Positions 1 through 7,416 of a DNA stretch of 26,907 nucleotides are shown one piece after another. This DNA comes from an uncultured Muribaculaceae bacterium (GTDB lineage: Bacteria; Bacteroidota; Bacteroidia; Bacteroidales; Muribaculaceae). Numbering within the stretch: position 1 is the stretch's first letter; the number at the start of each line of letters is the position of its first letter. The stretch is taken from assembly GCA_910587915.1 (NCBI GenBank), contig CAJUOB010000031.1, positions 1-26,907 of the forward strand, written 5' to 3'. Below the pieces are notes generated by a model. That model was not told the origin of the DNA, did no database searches, and worked only from the letters and a program-made list of their open reading frames with translations. The position numbers were made by a program, and so were the translations under genes.

Positions 1-614
1 TTGCGTGTAGTATCGGCATCTACATCGAGCCATGTGGTGAATTCGTCGACGTCGCGTGGAAGTGAAGCTTTGGAAAACTCGATGACGCCATCGATGTATG
101 CGGCATTACGTTCGTGTTCGGAACGTGTTTCCGGTTTTGGATTTATTGAGGCGATAACGTCTTTCGCTACCGGGGGTTCGCCGTTGAATCCGAGTGCCAT
201 AAAAAGGAACAGATTGTTGCCTCCTTCAAAAGTATATATGGCACCGGCAACCTTTTTACCGGCAACATAGCCATCGGCATCGACCCTGTAGAGATTTTTG
301 CCGGCGATTTCCTCTTGCGTGATATCGCCGAATTCGCATTCTGAAAGTTCGACATTATTGCCGCCGTAGGTCTGGGAGTATAGAAATTTCTCAGGGTCGG
401 GGCCCGCCGGAAATGCCATCACTGTCATGGCGCTTTCCTTTCCGGTCATTAAGGTGTAGTCTATGAAACCGTCGAGATCGAGATTGTTTTCGATGGTATT
501 GTATCCGACGGGCATATCGACGGTATATGAAGACGTTTCGATTGTCTCGGGAGTTGTACAGGCTGCCAGAAGCACAGCAATTGAGATTACGGTTAAAAAT
601 TTCTTGATGTTCAT
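1..614 (-). CDS. Putative lipoprotein, C-terminus cut off by window edge
   Basis: About 204 codons are visible, reading from ATG at 614 down to the left edge with no stop, so the C-terminus lies outside the window. The protein opens with a lipoprotein signal: a short basic start (MNIKK), a hydrophobic stretch, then the lipobox LAAC with the lipidated Cys at residue 19. The mature part is a soluble, mostly beta-type sequence rich in Gly, Asp and aromatic residues, with no motif I recognise. It probably sits in the periplasm or on the outer membrane. It is divergent from the Mur ligase operon and has its own promoter candidate at 640-671. I do not recognise the family and assign no function. 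Confidence 0.8.
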   Translation of the reverse strand, partial: MNIKKFLTVISIAVLLAACTTPETIETSSYTVDMPVGYNTIENNLDLDGFIDYTLMTGKESAMTVMAFPAGPDPEKFLYSQTYGGNNVELSECEFGDITQEEIAGKNLYRVDADGYVAGKKVAGAIYTFEGGNNLFLFMALGFNGEPPVAKDVIASINPKPETRSEHERNAAYIDGVIEFSKASLPRDVDEFTTWLDVDADTTR

Positions 615-639
615 GGGCTTGTAGTGTGTTTAAGGACCT

Positions 640-671
640 CAAAAATAGCTTTTTTATTTATTTCCGGCAAC
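640..671 (-). promoter_or_regulatory. Bacteroidetes-type promoter of the edge lipoprotein
   Basis: On the minus strand TATTTTTG (647 to 640) matches the -7 consensus TAnnTTTG exactly. GTTG (671 to 668), 20 bases upstream, matches three of four bases of the -33 TTTG. The start codon lies about 25 bases downstream of the -7 box. The call rests on motif and spacing only. Confidence 0.55.
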
Positions 672-708
672 TGTTCAAGCCGATTTCGGGGGTGGTGGGA
701 TAGGAAAA

Positions 709-740
709 TTTGCGTATGGTTCAACAAATGCGTAATTTTG
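709..740 (+). promoter_or_regulatory. Bacteroidetes-type promoter of the hydrolase/Mur ligase/Ddl operon
   Basis: TTTG at 709-712, a 20-base spacer, then TAATTTTG at 733-740 form a full match to the Bacteroidetes housekeeping promoter. Transcription should start near 746, giving a leader of about 45 bases before the ATG at 791. It is the only perfect promoter ahead of the four-gene run and therefore probably drives all of it. Confidence 0.7.
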
Positions 741-790
741 TGGGTTAGTAATTCGCAAACATCCGGTATGCGGATTTTATAAGAACAGAA

Positions 791-1558
791 ATGGATGAGA
801 CCATAGAGATAGAAGGCCTGAGGATGCGCTACGACCGCATCGGCGACGGCCCCCGACCTGTGATAGTGATGCACGGCTGGGGGTGCAACGCATCGACCGT
901 GTGTATTCTTGCCGAGGCCGCTGCATCGCCTTCGACCACAGTGTACAATCTCGATCTTCCCGGTTTCGGCGGCTCGCAGGAGCCACCGGCCGATTGGGGC
1001 GTGTATGATTACGCGCGTTTTATCGAAGCGTTTGCCAAAGCTGTGGGTGCCGAACGACCGGTGCTCATAGGCCATTCCTATGGTGGTCGCATAGCCATCG
1101 TCTATGCCTCGGAGTGTGCCGTGGATAAAGTGATACTTGTCGATGCAGCCGGTATAAAGCCGCGGCGGTCTCTGAGGTACTATATAAAGGTGTATTCGTT
1201 CAAACTGGCCAAGCGTGTTCTTCCTATCGTGCTGGGACGCCGTAAGGCCTCGGATGTGATTGACCGCATGCGAGGCAATGCCGGATCGGCCGACTACAAT
1301 GCCGCATCACCGGTGATGCGCCGGGTGATGAGCAAGTCGGTGAATCAGGACCTGAAGCACCTGATGCCACTGATAAAAGCGCCCACACTTCTGATCTGGG
1401 GTGCAAAAGATACGGCCACTCCTCTGCGCGATGCCAAGACTATGGAAAGATTGATTCCTGATGCCGGGCTGGTATGCTACGAAGATGCCGACCACTATTC
1501 ATTTCTCCGCCGTCCTGCGCAGACAGATGCGGTGATTAAAAGCTTTTTGAAAATATGA
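791..1558 (+). CDS. Alpha/beta-fold hydrolase, Mur ligase-linked
   Basis: The 255-residue protein has a complete alpha/beta hydrolase layout: oxyanion-loop motif HGWGC near residues 29-33, nucleophile elbow GHSYGG with Ser96, acid Asp207 in WGAKD, and His235 in DADHYSF. A variable cap lies at roughly 120-190. There is no signal peptide, so it is cytosolic. The family covers esterases, lipases, peptidases and thioesterases, and sequence alone does not fix the substrate. Its stop overlaps the start of the Mur ligase by 4 bp (ATGA), which implies translational coupling. With a Ddl also in the operon, a role in hydrolysing or editing a peptidoglycan peptide or an activated precursor is a reasonable inference, not a demonstrated one. 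Confidence 0.9.
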   Translation: MDETIEIEGLRMRYDRIGDGPRPVIVMHGWGCNASTVCILAEAAASPSTTVYNLDLPGFGGSQEPPADWGVYDYARFIEAFAKAVGAERPVLIGHSYGGRIAIVYASECAVDKVILVDAAGIKPRRSLRYYIKVYSFKLAKRVLPIVLGRRKASDVIDRMRGNAGSADYNAASPVMRRVMSKSVNQDLKHLMPLIKAPTLLIWGAKDTATPLRDAKTMERLIPDAGLVCYEDADHYSFLRRPAQTDAVIKSFLKI

Positions 1559-3159
1559 TTCTTACGATACTTTGCGCGGTGCTGTTGATAGTGAGCTATG
1601 TGGCACTTGCCATGAGCCTGCGCCGCGATCTGACCATGTTCCAGCAGAATTCCTACCGTCCGTCGCGCTACCGCCATTGGATGAGCGAATCGGGCGAGAG
1701 TACTTCGGGCTGGCGTCTGGGCAGCATGATAATATTCCTGTTTGCGGTCACCAAGTTCTGTCCGCCAAAACTTGGCATGATAGCCATAGCGGTGTATTCG
1801 GTACTTCTGATAGTGTCGCTTGCCCGCAGGAAGTATAAGAAACCTTTGGCTATGACAGCCAGGGCCCGCAGGATATATGTGACGGCTTGCGCGCTATCGG
1901 CATTGTTTGCCGGTGTGGTGTGCTGGATATGCTATGGTACACACGACCTTGCCTATATGTTCTATCGCGGCGCATGGTTGCTGTGCGGTATTATGGCGTG
2001 CTCGTATACCATAGTGGCTGCCAATTTTTTATTGAAACCGGTGGAGAACAGAATAACGCGCAAGTACTATATCGATGCGCAGAGCCGGCTTGAATCTATG
2101 CCCGACCTTAAGATTGTGGGTGTGACAGGCAGCTACGGCAAGACCACCACAAAACACTATCTGCAGCGCATACTTTCGGAAAAATACGAGACGTTGATGA
2201 CCCCCGGCAGCTATAATACCACCCTTGGTGTGGTCCGCACCATCAGGGAGTTCCTCAAGCCCTACCACGAAGTGTTTGTGGTGGAGATGGGTGCGAAGCA
2301 GCGTGGCGACATCAAGGAGATATGCGATCTTGTGCATCCGCGCTGGGGCATAGTTACGGCTGTGGGTCCTCAGCATCTGGAGTCGTTCAAGACTATAGAA
2401 AACGTGCGCGATACCAAGTTCGAGCTCGTGGACGCTCTGCCGTCGGATGGCGTGGCGGTGCTCAACGATGATTTCCCTATGATTGAAGGCCGCGCTGTGG
2501 AAGGCAAGGAAGCTTTGCGCTACGTGGTGAAGAATGTGGACGACAAGCAGGCATCGTACCGTGCGGAGGATGTGCGCTACAGTCGCTCGGGCACACATTT
2601 TGCCATTATCTGTCCCGATGGCAAGCGGCTTGAACTGAGCACCCGGCTTGTGGGTGAGTGCAATATATCGAATATATTGGCCGCAGTAGCCATGGCCCGC
2701 ACTCTGGGAGTGGAAGACGAAAAGATAGTCTATGCCGTTGAGCGCCTGGAGCAGGTGGAGCATCGCCTGAGTGTGAAAAAAGTGCCCGGTGGCATGACCA
2801 TTATCGACGATGCTTTCAACAGCAATCCTGTTGGCTCGGCGATGGCTCTCGATGTGCTCGCCGCCATGACTCCCGGCAAGAGAATACTTGTGACTCCGGG
2901 TATGATAGAGCTCGGATCCGAACAGTATCAGCTCAACAAGCGTTTTGGCGAAAAGGCAGCCTCGTGCTGCGATGTGGCCATCGTAGTGGGGCACTATAAC
3001 CGCGAGGCCATCTGCAAGGGCCTTGATCTGGGTCATATGGATCCGGCTGCGATCAAGCAGGTCGATACATTCGCACAGGCACAGGAAGTGCTCCGTTCGA
3101 TAGCAGCCCCCGGCGACACTGTGCTGTATGAGAACGATCTTCCCGATACATTCAAATAG
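1555..3159 (+). CDS. Membrane-anchored MurF-like Mur ligase
   Basis: The protein has 534 residues. The first ~160 hold four or five hydrophobic segments (about 2-21, 57-90, 107-126, 134-157). The Mur ligase ATPase domain follows, with P-loop GVTGSYGKTTT at 189-199, EMGAKQRGD at 244-252, a probable carbamylated Lys288 in DTKFEL, and the MurF-like DDAFNSNP at 418-425. The C-terminal ligase domain follows. Known MurF enzymes add D-Ala-D-Ala to UDP-MurNAc-tripeptide using ATP, have a soluble UDP-binding domain first, and carry the P-loop near residue 110. Here that domain is absent and membrane helices stand in its place, so a lipid-linked acceptor is plausible, by analogy with MurT, which acts on lipid II. 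The gene overlaps the hydrolase by 4 bp and lies 60 bp before the Ddl. It is probably a second ligase beside a housekeeping MurF elsewhere in the genome. Confidence 0.88.
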   Translation: MILTILCAVLLIVSYVALAMSLRRDLTMFQQNSYRPSRYRHWMSESGESTSGWRLGSMIIFLFAVTKFCPPKLGMIAIAVYSVLLIVSLARRKYKKPLAMTARARRIYVTACALSALFAGVVCWICYGTHDLAYMFYRGAWLLCGIMACSYTIVAANFLLKPVENRITRKYYIDAQSRLESMPDLKIVGVTGSYGKTTTKHYLQRILSEKYETLMTPGSYNTTLGVVRTIREFLKPYHEVFVVEMGAKQRGDIKEICDLVHPRWGIVTAVGPQHLESFKTIENVRDTKFELVDALPSDGVAVLNDDFPMIEGRAVEGKEALRYVVKNVDDKQASYRAEDVRYSRSGTHFAIICPDGKRLELSTRLVGECNISNILAAVAMARTLGVEDEKIVYAVERLEQVEHRLSVKKVPGGMTIIDDAFNSNPVGSAMALDVLAAMTPGKRILVTPGMIELGSEQYQLNKRFGEKAASCCDVAIVVGHYNREAICKGLDLGHMDPAAIKQVDTFAQAQEVLRSIAAPGDTVLYENDLPDTFK

Positions 3160-3169
3160 AATAAAAAGA

Positions 3170-3195
3170 TGAATCCGGGATAGCTCCAGGATTCA
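3170..3195 (+). other. Hairpin in the Mur ligase-Ddl gap
   Basis: TGAATCC at 3170-3176 is perfectly inverted as GGATTCA at 3189-3195. After one mismatch three more pairs (GGA/TCC) close on a TAGC loop. No T-run follows, so it is not an obvious terminator. It could be a processing or stability element that sets the ratio of the two gene products. It lies in the only sizeable gap inside the operon. Confidence 0.4.
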
Positions 3196-3219
3196 CAACC
3201 CATAATTCATAATCAGAAA

Positions 3220-4410
3220 ATGAAGACTAAGGTAGCAGTTTTTTTCGGCGGCCGTTCCACCGAGCATGAAATATCTGTGATTTCAGCCAATCAGGCCATG
3301 GCGGCCATCGATAAGGAAAAATACGACGTCGTACCTATATATATATCCAAGCAGGGCCGGTGGTATACCGGACCGCTGCTTACCGATGTGAAGAACTACC
3401 GCGATATCCCGGCATTGCTGAAGCAGAGCACCGAGGTGTACATGCGTCCGGTGTACGGCGACTTCAACCTCTACAAGGCCAATGCGGGCGGTCTGTTCTC
3501 ATCGAAGGGGCCGGTGGCCACTCTCGATGTCGCTATCCCTGTGCTTCATGGGTCGAATGGAGAAGACGGCACTTTCGAAGGTGTGCTTGAGACCATCGGC
3601 TTGCCTTTTGCCGGCTGCAATACACTTGCATCGGCCAACGGTATGGATAAGATAACGATGAAAATGATTCTTGCATCGGACGGAATCCCGGTGGTGGACT
3701 ATGTGTGGTTTACCGATAAACAGTGGTTCACCAAACGCGATAAACTGATAGCCGATATCGAGAACCGCCTTGGATACCCCGTGGTGGTAAAACCTGCGAA
3801 TCTCGGCAGCAGCGTGGGTATTGGTCGTGCCGATAACCGCGATGAGCTGATCGACCGAGTGGCCGACGCCGAGCGCTATTCCACACGCCTTATTGTGGAA
3901 AAAATGGTGGAGAATCTGCAGGAAATCAATTGCGCTGTTCTGGGCGATGCCGATGAGTATATCACGTCGGTGCTTGAAGAGCCTATCAAGAGCGGCGAAA
4001 TTCTGTCGTATACCGATAAGTATATGGGTGGTACCAAGGATAACCGTGGCATGCATGCCGCTAAAAAACGCATTCCGGCCGATCTCCCTGCCGATGAGAC
4101 CGACCGTATCCGTTTCCTTGCCGGGGAGACCTTCCGTGTGCTTGGCTGCCATGGTGTGAGCCGCGTTGATGTGATGGTGGATGCCAAAACCCGCCAGATA
4201 TATGTGAATGAGATCAATACGATACCGGGCTCACTGTCGTTCTATCTATGGGAAGCTGCAGGTATCAAGTTCGATGAACTTATGGACCGACTGGTGCGTT
4301 TGGCTTTCAAACGCCAACGCGACCTTGCAGCCAAGACTGTGAGCTACGATCAGAATATCTTTGCTCTCGGCGGCGGTGTGAAAGGTGGCGTGAAAGGTGC
4401 CAAAAGCTGA
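3220..4410 (+). CDS. D-alanine--D-alanine ligase family protein, atypical subtype
   Basis: This 396-residue ATP-grasp enzyme has FGGRSTEHEIS at 9-19, GEDGTFEG at 114-121, the glycine loop GSSVG at 196-200 and NEINTIPGS at 330-338. Known Ddl enzymes join two D-Ala using ATP to make the dipeptide that MurF attaches. At 396 residues it is longer than the usual 300-370. The omega loop keeps the Lys-Tyr pair (267-268) typical of D-Ala-specific ligases, but about ten residues follow (GGTKDNRGMHAAK) before IPADL. The loop after NTIPG reads SLSFYLW instead of the usual MTxxS form that touches the second substrate. It therefore looks like a distinct Ddl lineage, perhaps with an altered second substrate. 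The C-terminal tail is a low-complexity GGGVKGGVKG. Only 8 bp separate it from the PHP gene. A ddl symbol is withheld because the housekeeping copy is probably elsewhere. Confidence 0.9.
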   Translation: MKTKVAVFFGGRSTEHEISVISANQAMAAIDKEKYDVVPIYISKQGRWYTGPLLTDVKNYRDIPALLKQSTEVYMRPVYGDFNLYKANAGGLFSSKGPVATLDVAIPVLHGSNGEDGTFEGVLETIGLPFAGCNTLASANGMDKITMKMILASDGIPVVDYVWFTDKQWFTKRDKLIADIENRLGYPVVVKPANLGSSVGIGRADNRDELIDRVADAERYSTRLIVEKMVENLQEINCAVLGDADEYITSVLEEPIKSGEILSYTDKYMGGTKDNRGMHAAKKRIPADLPADETDRIRFLAGETFRVLGCHGVSRVDVMVDAKTRQIYVNEINTIPGSLSFYLWEAAGIKFDELMDRLVRLAFKRQRDLAAKTVSYDQNIFALGGGVKGGVKGAKS

Positions 4411-4418
4411 TGTAGTCC

Positions 4419-5162
4419 ATGTTTAATTTCTTCAAATCCAAGCCTAAAGAGCCCGCAAGGCTCTGTTTTTCCACCGATATACACTGCCATATTGTGCCTG
4501 GAATCGACGACGGGGCCAAGGATCCGTCGTCGGCAGCCGACCTTGTGGAGCGCATGCAGCGGTGGGGGATTGAACGTATTATAGCGTCGCCGCATGTGAC
4601 GCAGGATACATTTGAGAATACGGCTGCCACCCTCGATCCGGCTCTCGATAAGCTACGCGATGAGCTTCGCAAGCGTGGAAACGGAATAGAAGTGACGCAC
4701 TCGGCGGAATACCGTATCGACGGGCTGCTGTCGCAGCGTCTGGAAGATAACGACCTTATGCCGTACCCGAACGATTATCTGCTGATTGAGAATTCATTCC
4801 TGCAGGAGCCATGGAATATCGATCAGTTGGCATTCGATCTTCAGGTACGTGGCCTAAGGCCGATACTTGCACATCCGGAGCGTTATCTCTACTATCACCA
4901 TAGGCTGGAGCGCTACCGCCAGTTGCACGAAGCGGGGCTTATGCTTCAGATAAATCTGCTGAGCCTTGCCGGTGCGTATGGCTCGGCCGAGCAAAAAATT
5001 GCGCGTCATCTTATCAAGGAAGGACTTGTGGACTTCATCGGAACAGACCTTCACAATACACGCCATGCCGATGCTATTGACGCCTATCTGCAGACCTCAG
5101 CAGCCCATGACGATATGGACGCGCTCGATGGAGTGGTGCAGAATGATGTGGCGTTTTTGTAG
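4419..5162 (+). CDS. PHP-domain tyrosine-protein phosphatase, CpsB/YwqE type
   Basis: The 247-residue protein shows the PHP metal-site signature of CpsB/YwqE phosphatases: DIHCHIVPGIDDGA at 20-33 (His22, His24), SPH with His59, Glu97 in AEY, AHPER with His152, and GTDLHN with Asp210 and His212. Known members are manganese-dependent phosphotyrosine phosphatases that act on tyrosine kinases of capsule or exopolysaccharide export. No capsule gene or BY-kinase is visible nearby. It is the last gene of the plus-strand run, 8 bp after the Ddl, so co-expression with the Mur ligase cassette is likely. A role in regulating envelope synthesis is inference. Its stop codon touches the start of a tandem-repeat array. 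Confidence 0.88.
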   Translation: MFNFFKSKPKEPARLCFSTDIHCHIVPGIDDGAKDPSSAADLVERMQRWGIERIIASPHVTQDTFENTAATLDPALDKLRDELRKRGNGIEVTHSAEYRIDGLLSQRLEDNDLMPYPNDYLLIENSFLQEPWNIDQLAFDLQVRGLRPILAHPERYLYYHHRLERYRQLHEAGLMLQINLLSLAGAYGSAEQKIARHLIKEGLVDFIGTDLHNTRHADAIDAYLQTSAAHDDMDALDGVVQNDVAFL

Positions 5163-5285
5163 TTAGGAGTTTGTAGTTAGAAGTTAGGAGTTGGGTGTCG
5201 TTTTGTTGCGCCTGCTATTTGTCCACTGCAAACTAATAACTCCTAACTCCTAACTTCTCACTTCTCACTGCTAACTTCTAACTTC
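5161..5285. repeat. Opposed arrays of 7-bp tandem repeats
   Basis: 5161-5195 is five head-to-tail heptamers (AGTTAGG, AGTTTGT, AGTTAGA, AGTTAGG, AGTTGGG). 5237-5285 is seven heptamers of the complementary type (TAACTCC twice, TAACTTC, TCACTTC, TCACTGC, TAACTTC twice). The arrays face each other across 41 bases and can fold in several registers, for example 5179-5192 with 5245-5258 (14 perfect pairs) or 5176-5187 with 5271-5282 (12 pairs). The element sits between convergent genes, so it may act as a bidirectional terminator. The right array includes the last codons and stop of the SGNH gene. Confidence 0.85.
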
Positions 5286-6361
5286 CGAAGTTCCTCGGCA
5301 AGGGCATTGGCGAAATTAAGGAATCCGAGGTCGGTGAGGTGATAGTTGTCGACTGTTGCCTCGGGGTCGGGTATTATGTTGTCGGCCTCGAAGTAGTGCA
5401 GGTTTTTGTCGGTCTGTGCAAGTCGGTCGTAGATTGCTCGCAGGCGTCGGTTTTTCTCCCGGAGAGTGTCGGAAACCTCGCGGTCGAAGCGCATTATCGG
5501 AAACCAGGGACTTTCCACCAGCATGATAGGTGTCGTGGGGTGAGCCTCGCGTAGAATTGCGATGAATGCCTCCATGCGTTCGTCGACGATATCGGCTGTG
5601 CAATTGGGGAGAGCGTCGATGACGAAGCAAGAGGCGTCGGCCTCAGCCATAAGATGCGCTATCTCGGGGTCGAGGCGTGCGTTGCCACTGAAACCAAGAT
5701 TTACGACTTCGCGCTGGAGCATGCGCTGTAGAATATTGGTGTGCGCCATGCCCGGGCGTGTGGCGCATCCGCCTTGCAGTATACTTGTGCCGTACATCAC
5801 CAATGGTTTCTCTCGGCGTGGGAGGTCGACCGCCGGATAGGACAAGGTAGTGGCGGAGTCGATGCCGACATACAGGCTGTCGACGCCGTCGTAGAGCGAC
5901 AGGAACAGCATATACTCACGGTCGATGCCGGGCTGCATGTCGGCCACCACTGTAGTTTCAGTAGTGGCTTTTGAGCCGGGCCGTGCGCTCGATACGGTGG
6001 TCCATGTGGAATCGGGCTGGAGTACGTAGAGATCGAGACCCCGCACTCCGGTTGCTGTCATATGGTTCATGCCGAAGCGATTGCGGCTTTTCCATCTCAT
6101 TTTAATGCGTGGTGAATCGGAGCGGAAACGTACCGACAGGCCGGCTGAATTCAGCCCCAGAGCCCATAGGTCGGGGCGAATGCTGTCCTTCAGCGCGTCG
6201 GGCAGCCGTGAATATTTTGCAGAGGCATCGGGTGCAAGCGATCCTAAAAGAGGCATGGAGTCGAGGCTGTGCCATACTACGGGCACATTGCTTGGCGCGG
6301 CAGCAAAAACATGCATGCCTGAAATGGCAAGCAGAGCGAAAAGAAGGGCTATTTTTTTCAT
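5258..6361 (-). CDS. Secreted SGNH/GDSL hydrolase with GxDLY N-terminal domain
   Basis: The protein has 367 residues from ATG at 6361, chosen because a signal peptide (KKIALLFALLAISGMHVFA) begins there. An in-frame extension further upstream would bury it. Residues ~28-180 form a beta-rich domain with the GLDLY motif (109-112 region) of the GxDLY family. From ~186 an SGNH hydrolase follows, with GTSILQGG (nucleophile Ser193), NLGFSGNARLD (block III Asn227) and DNYH near the end (Asp338, His341). Known relatives are periplasmic or secreted esterases that deacylate glycans. A role in removing acetyl groups from polysaccharide is inference. The last eight residues (KLEVSSEK) and the stop are encoded by the 7-bp repeat array. 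The promoter candidate is at 6384-6391. Confidence 0.9.
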   Translation of the reverse strand: MKKIALLFALLAISGMHVFAAAPSNVPVVWHSLDSMPLLGSLAPDASAKYSRLPDALKDSIRPDLWALGLNSAGLSVRFRSDSPRIKMRWKSRNRFGMNHMTATGVRGLDLYVLQPDSTWTTVSSARPGSKATTETTVVADMQPGIDREYMLFLSLYDGVDSLYVGIDSATTLSYPAVDLPRREKPLVMYGTSILQGGCATRPGMAHTNILQRMLQREVVNLGFSGNARLDPEIAHLMAEADASCFVIDALPNCTADIVDERMEAFIAILREAHPTTPIMLVESPWFPIMRFDREVSDTLREKNRRLRAIYDRLAQTDKNLHYFEADNIIPDPEATVDNYHLTDLGFLNFANALAEELRKLEVSSEK

Positions 6362-6383
6362 GGACGTAATAGATGAGTCTTGG

Positions 6384-6391
6384 CAAAGGTA
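6384..6391 (-). promoter_or_regulatory. -7 promoter box for the SGNH hydrolase
   Basis: TACCTTTG on the minus strand fits TAnnTTTG. No good -33 TTTG is found 19-21 bases upstream, where the sequence is A-rich. The predicted leader is about 17 bases. Confidence 0.4.
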
Positions 6392-6508
6392 CAGAAAAAA
6401 ATAAAAAAATCGGGTAGAGATGTCACCTTTTGGCATTCTATGGCGTCTGATATGCGAGAGGCCTCAAAAACAGACATGAAATAAAAACCTTATATATAAA
6501 CTTTGGTT

Positions 6509-6910
6509 ATGACAAGTATATTAGTACCAATCGCCGTATGTGTAGTTCTGCCGGTGGCTATCACGCTGATAGTGTTCTGGGCATCAATCAACAGCAATAA
6601 CAAACGCGCCGACGTATTGATCAAGGCGATAGAGGCCAATAATTCCATCGATACCGATAAGCTTGCCGCTGCATTGGCAAAACCTAAAAGGACAGCCCGC
6701 GAGCTATTGAATCTACGCTTGCTGCGCGCGTGCATTTTCTCTCTGATAGGAGTTGTTCTTATGGTTGTCGGCATTATAAGTTGGGCCGGTGGTGTCGATT
6801 TTGCCGATGACAATGTGACCGTGCCAATGATGCTCGGTGGAGTATCGCTCGCAGTTGGTGTGAGCTATCTTATTGTTTACTTCGTGTCGCGTCGTCAGCC
6901 TGAGGACTGA
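6509..6910 (+). CDS. Small membrane protein, DUF6249-like
   Basis: The protein has 133 residues from ATG at 6509. A TTG two codons earlier is in frame but has no advantage. A hydrophobic segment lies at about 3-25. A charged middle follows, with KPKRTARELLNLRLLR. Two further membrane segments lie at ~77-93 and ~108-126, and a short RRQPED tail ends the protein. This matches my memory of the small DUF6249 membrane family found next to sigma factors in Bacteroidetes. The family name is a recollection and the function is unknown. Only 2 bp separate it from the sigma factor gene, so it should be cotranscribed. A role in membrane sensing or in sequestering that sigma factor is inference. Confidence 0.8.
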   Translation: MTSILVPIAVCVVLPVAITLIVFWASINSNNKRADVLIKAIEANNSIDTDKLAAALAKPKRTARELLNLRLLRACIFSLIGVVLMVVGIISWAGGVDFADDNVTVPMMLGGVSLAVGVSYLIVYFVSRRQPED

Positions 6911-6912
6911 AT

Positions 6913-7416
6913 ATGACACGCAGTCAATTCGCCCGATATGTGGAGAGCAGTCAGTTGGCGTTCCGACGTTTTCTGACGGCTCTTTGCTGCGGTGACTCCC
7001 AGCTTGCCGACGATATAGCACAGGAAGCTTACCTGAAGGCATATATGGCATGCGACAAGTTGGAGGATGACTCCAAGTTCAACTCATGGTTGTACCGTAT
7101 TGGTTATAATTCGTTTATAAGCAACCGACGTACGGCACGTTTTAATGTCGGCTACGATGAAGCCTATTCGCTACCGTCGGCCGATTTCAGCGATGAGGCC
7201 TTCCGGTATCAGGAATTGCATGCGGCGCTGGAGCGTCTGCCGAATAAAGAACGGACATCGGTGCTGCTGTACTATATGGAGGGCTATTCCGTGAAAGAAA
7301 TAACAGAAGTGACCGGTGCGAGCCAGGAGGCTGTGAGGACGCATCTGTCGCGCGGACGTAACCATCTGCGGAGTTTGTTATCAAAGAATGAAAATGAATA
7401 TGGACAAGGATATTGA
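6913..7416 (+). CDS. ECF-type RNA polymerase sigma factor
   Basis: The 167-residue protein has sigma region 2 at ~14-78, with DDIAQEAYLKAY at 33-44 and FNSWLYRIGYNSFI at 56-69 for core binding and -10 recognition. Region 4 at ~102-156 has ERLPNKERTSVLLYYMEG followed by the helix-turn-helix SVKEITEVTGASQEAVRTHL. There is no region 1.1 or 3, and the length is typical of ECF factors. It directs RNA polymerase to a small regulon, which cannot be read from this window. It sits between two small membrane-protein genes: 2 bp after the first, and overlapping the second by 29 bp. This is the usual arrangement for a sigma factor held by a membrane partner. Confidence 0.92.
   Translation: MTRSQFARYVESSQLAFRRFLTALCCGDSQLADDIAQEAYLKAYMACDKLEDDSKFNSWLYRIGYNSFISNRRTARFNVGYDEAYSLPSADFSDEAFRYQELHAALERLPNKERTSVLLYYMEGYSVKEITEVTGASQEAVRTHLSRGRNHLRSLLSKNENEYGQGY

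Noticed and set aside
2029..3036. A 335-codon open frame on the minus strand
   Set aside because: It lies antisense to the Mur ligase, whose motifs are all intact; the long frame comes from codon bias and its His/Arg-rich translation has no recognisable domain.
5161..5285. A CRISPR array, considered because of the regular short repeats
   Set aside because: The units are 7 bp with no spacers and no cas genes are present, so these are simple tandem repeats.
6362..6436. A 25-residue N-terminal extension of the SGNH hydrolase
   Set aside because: It would put residues ahead of a clear signal peptide and spans the -7 box.
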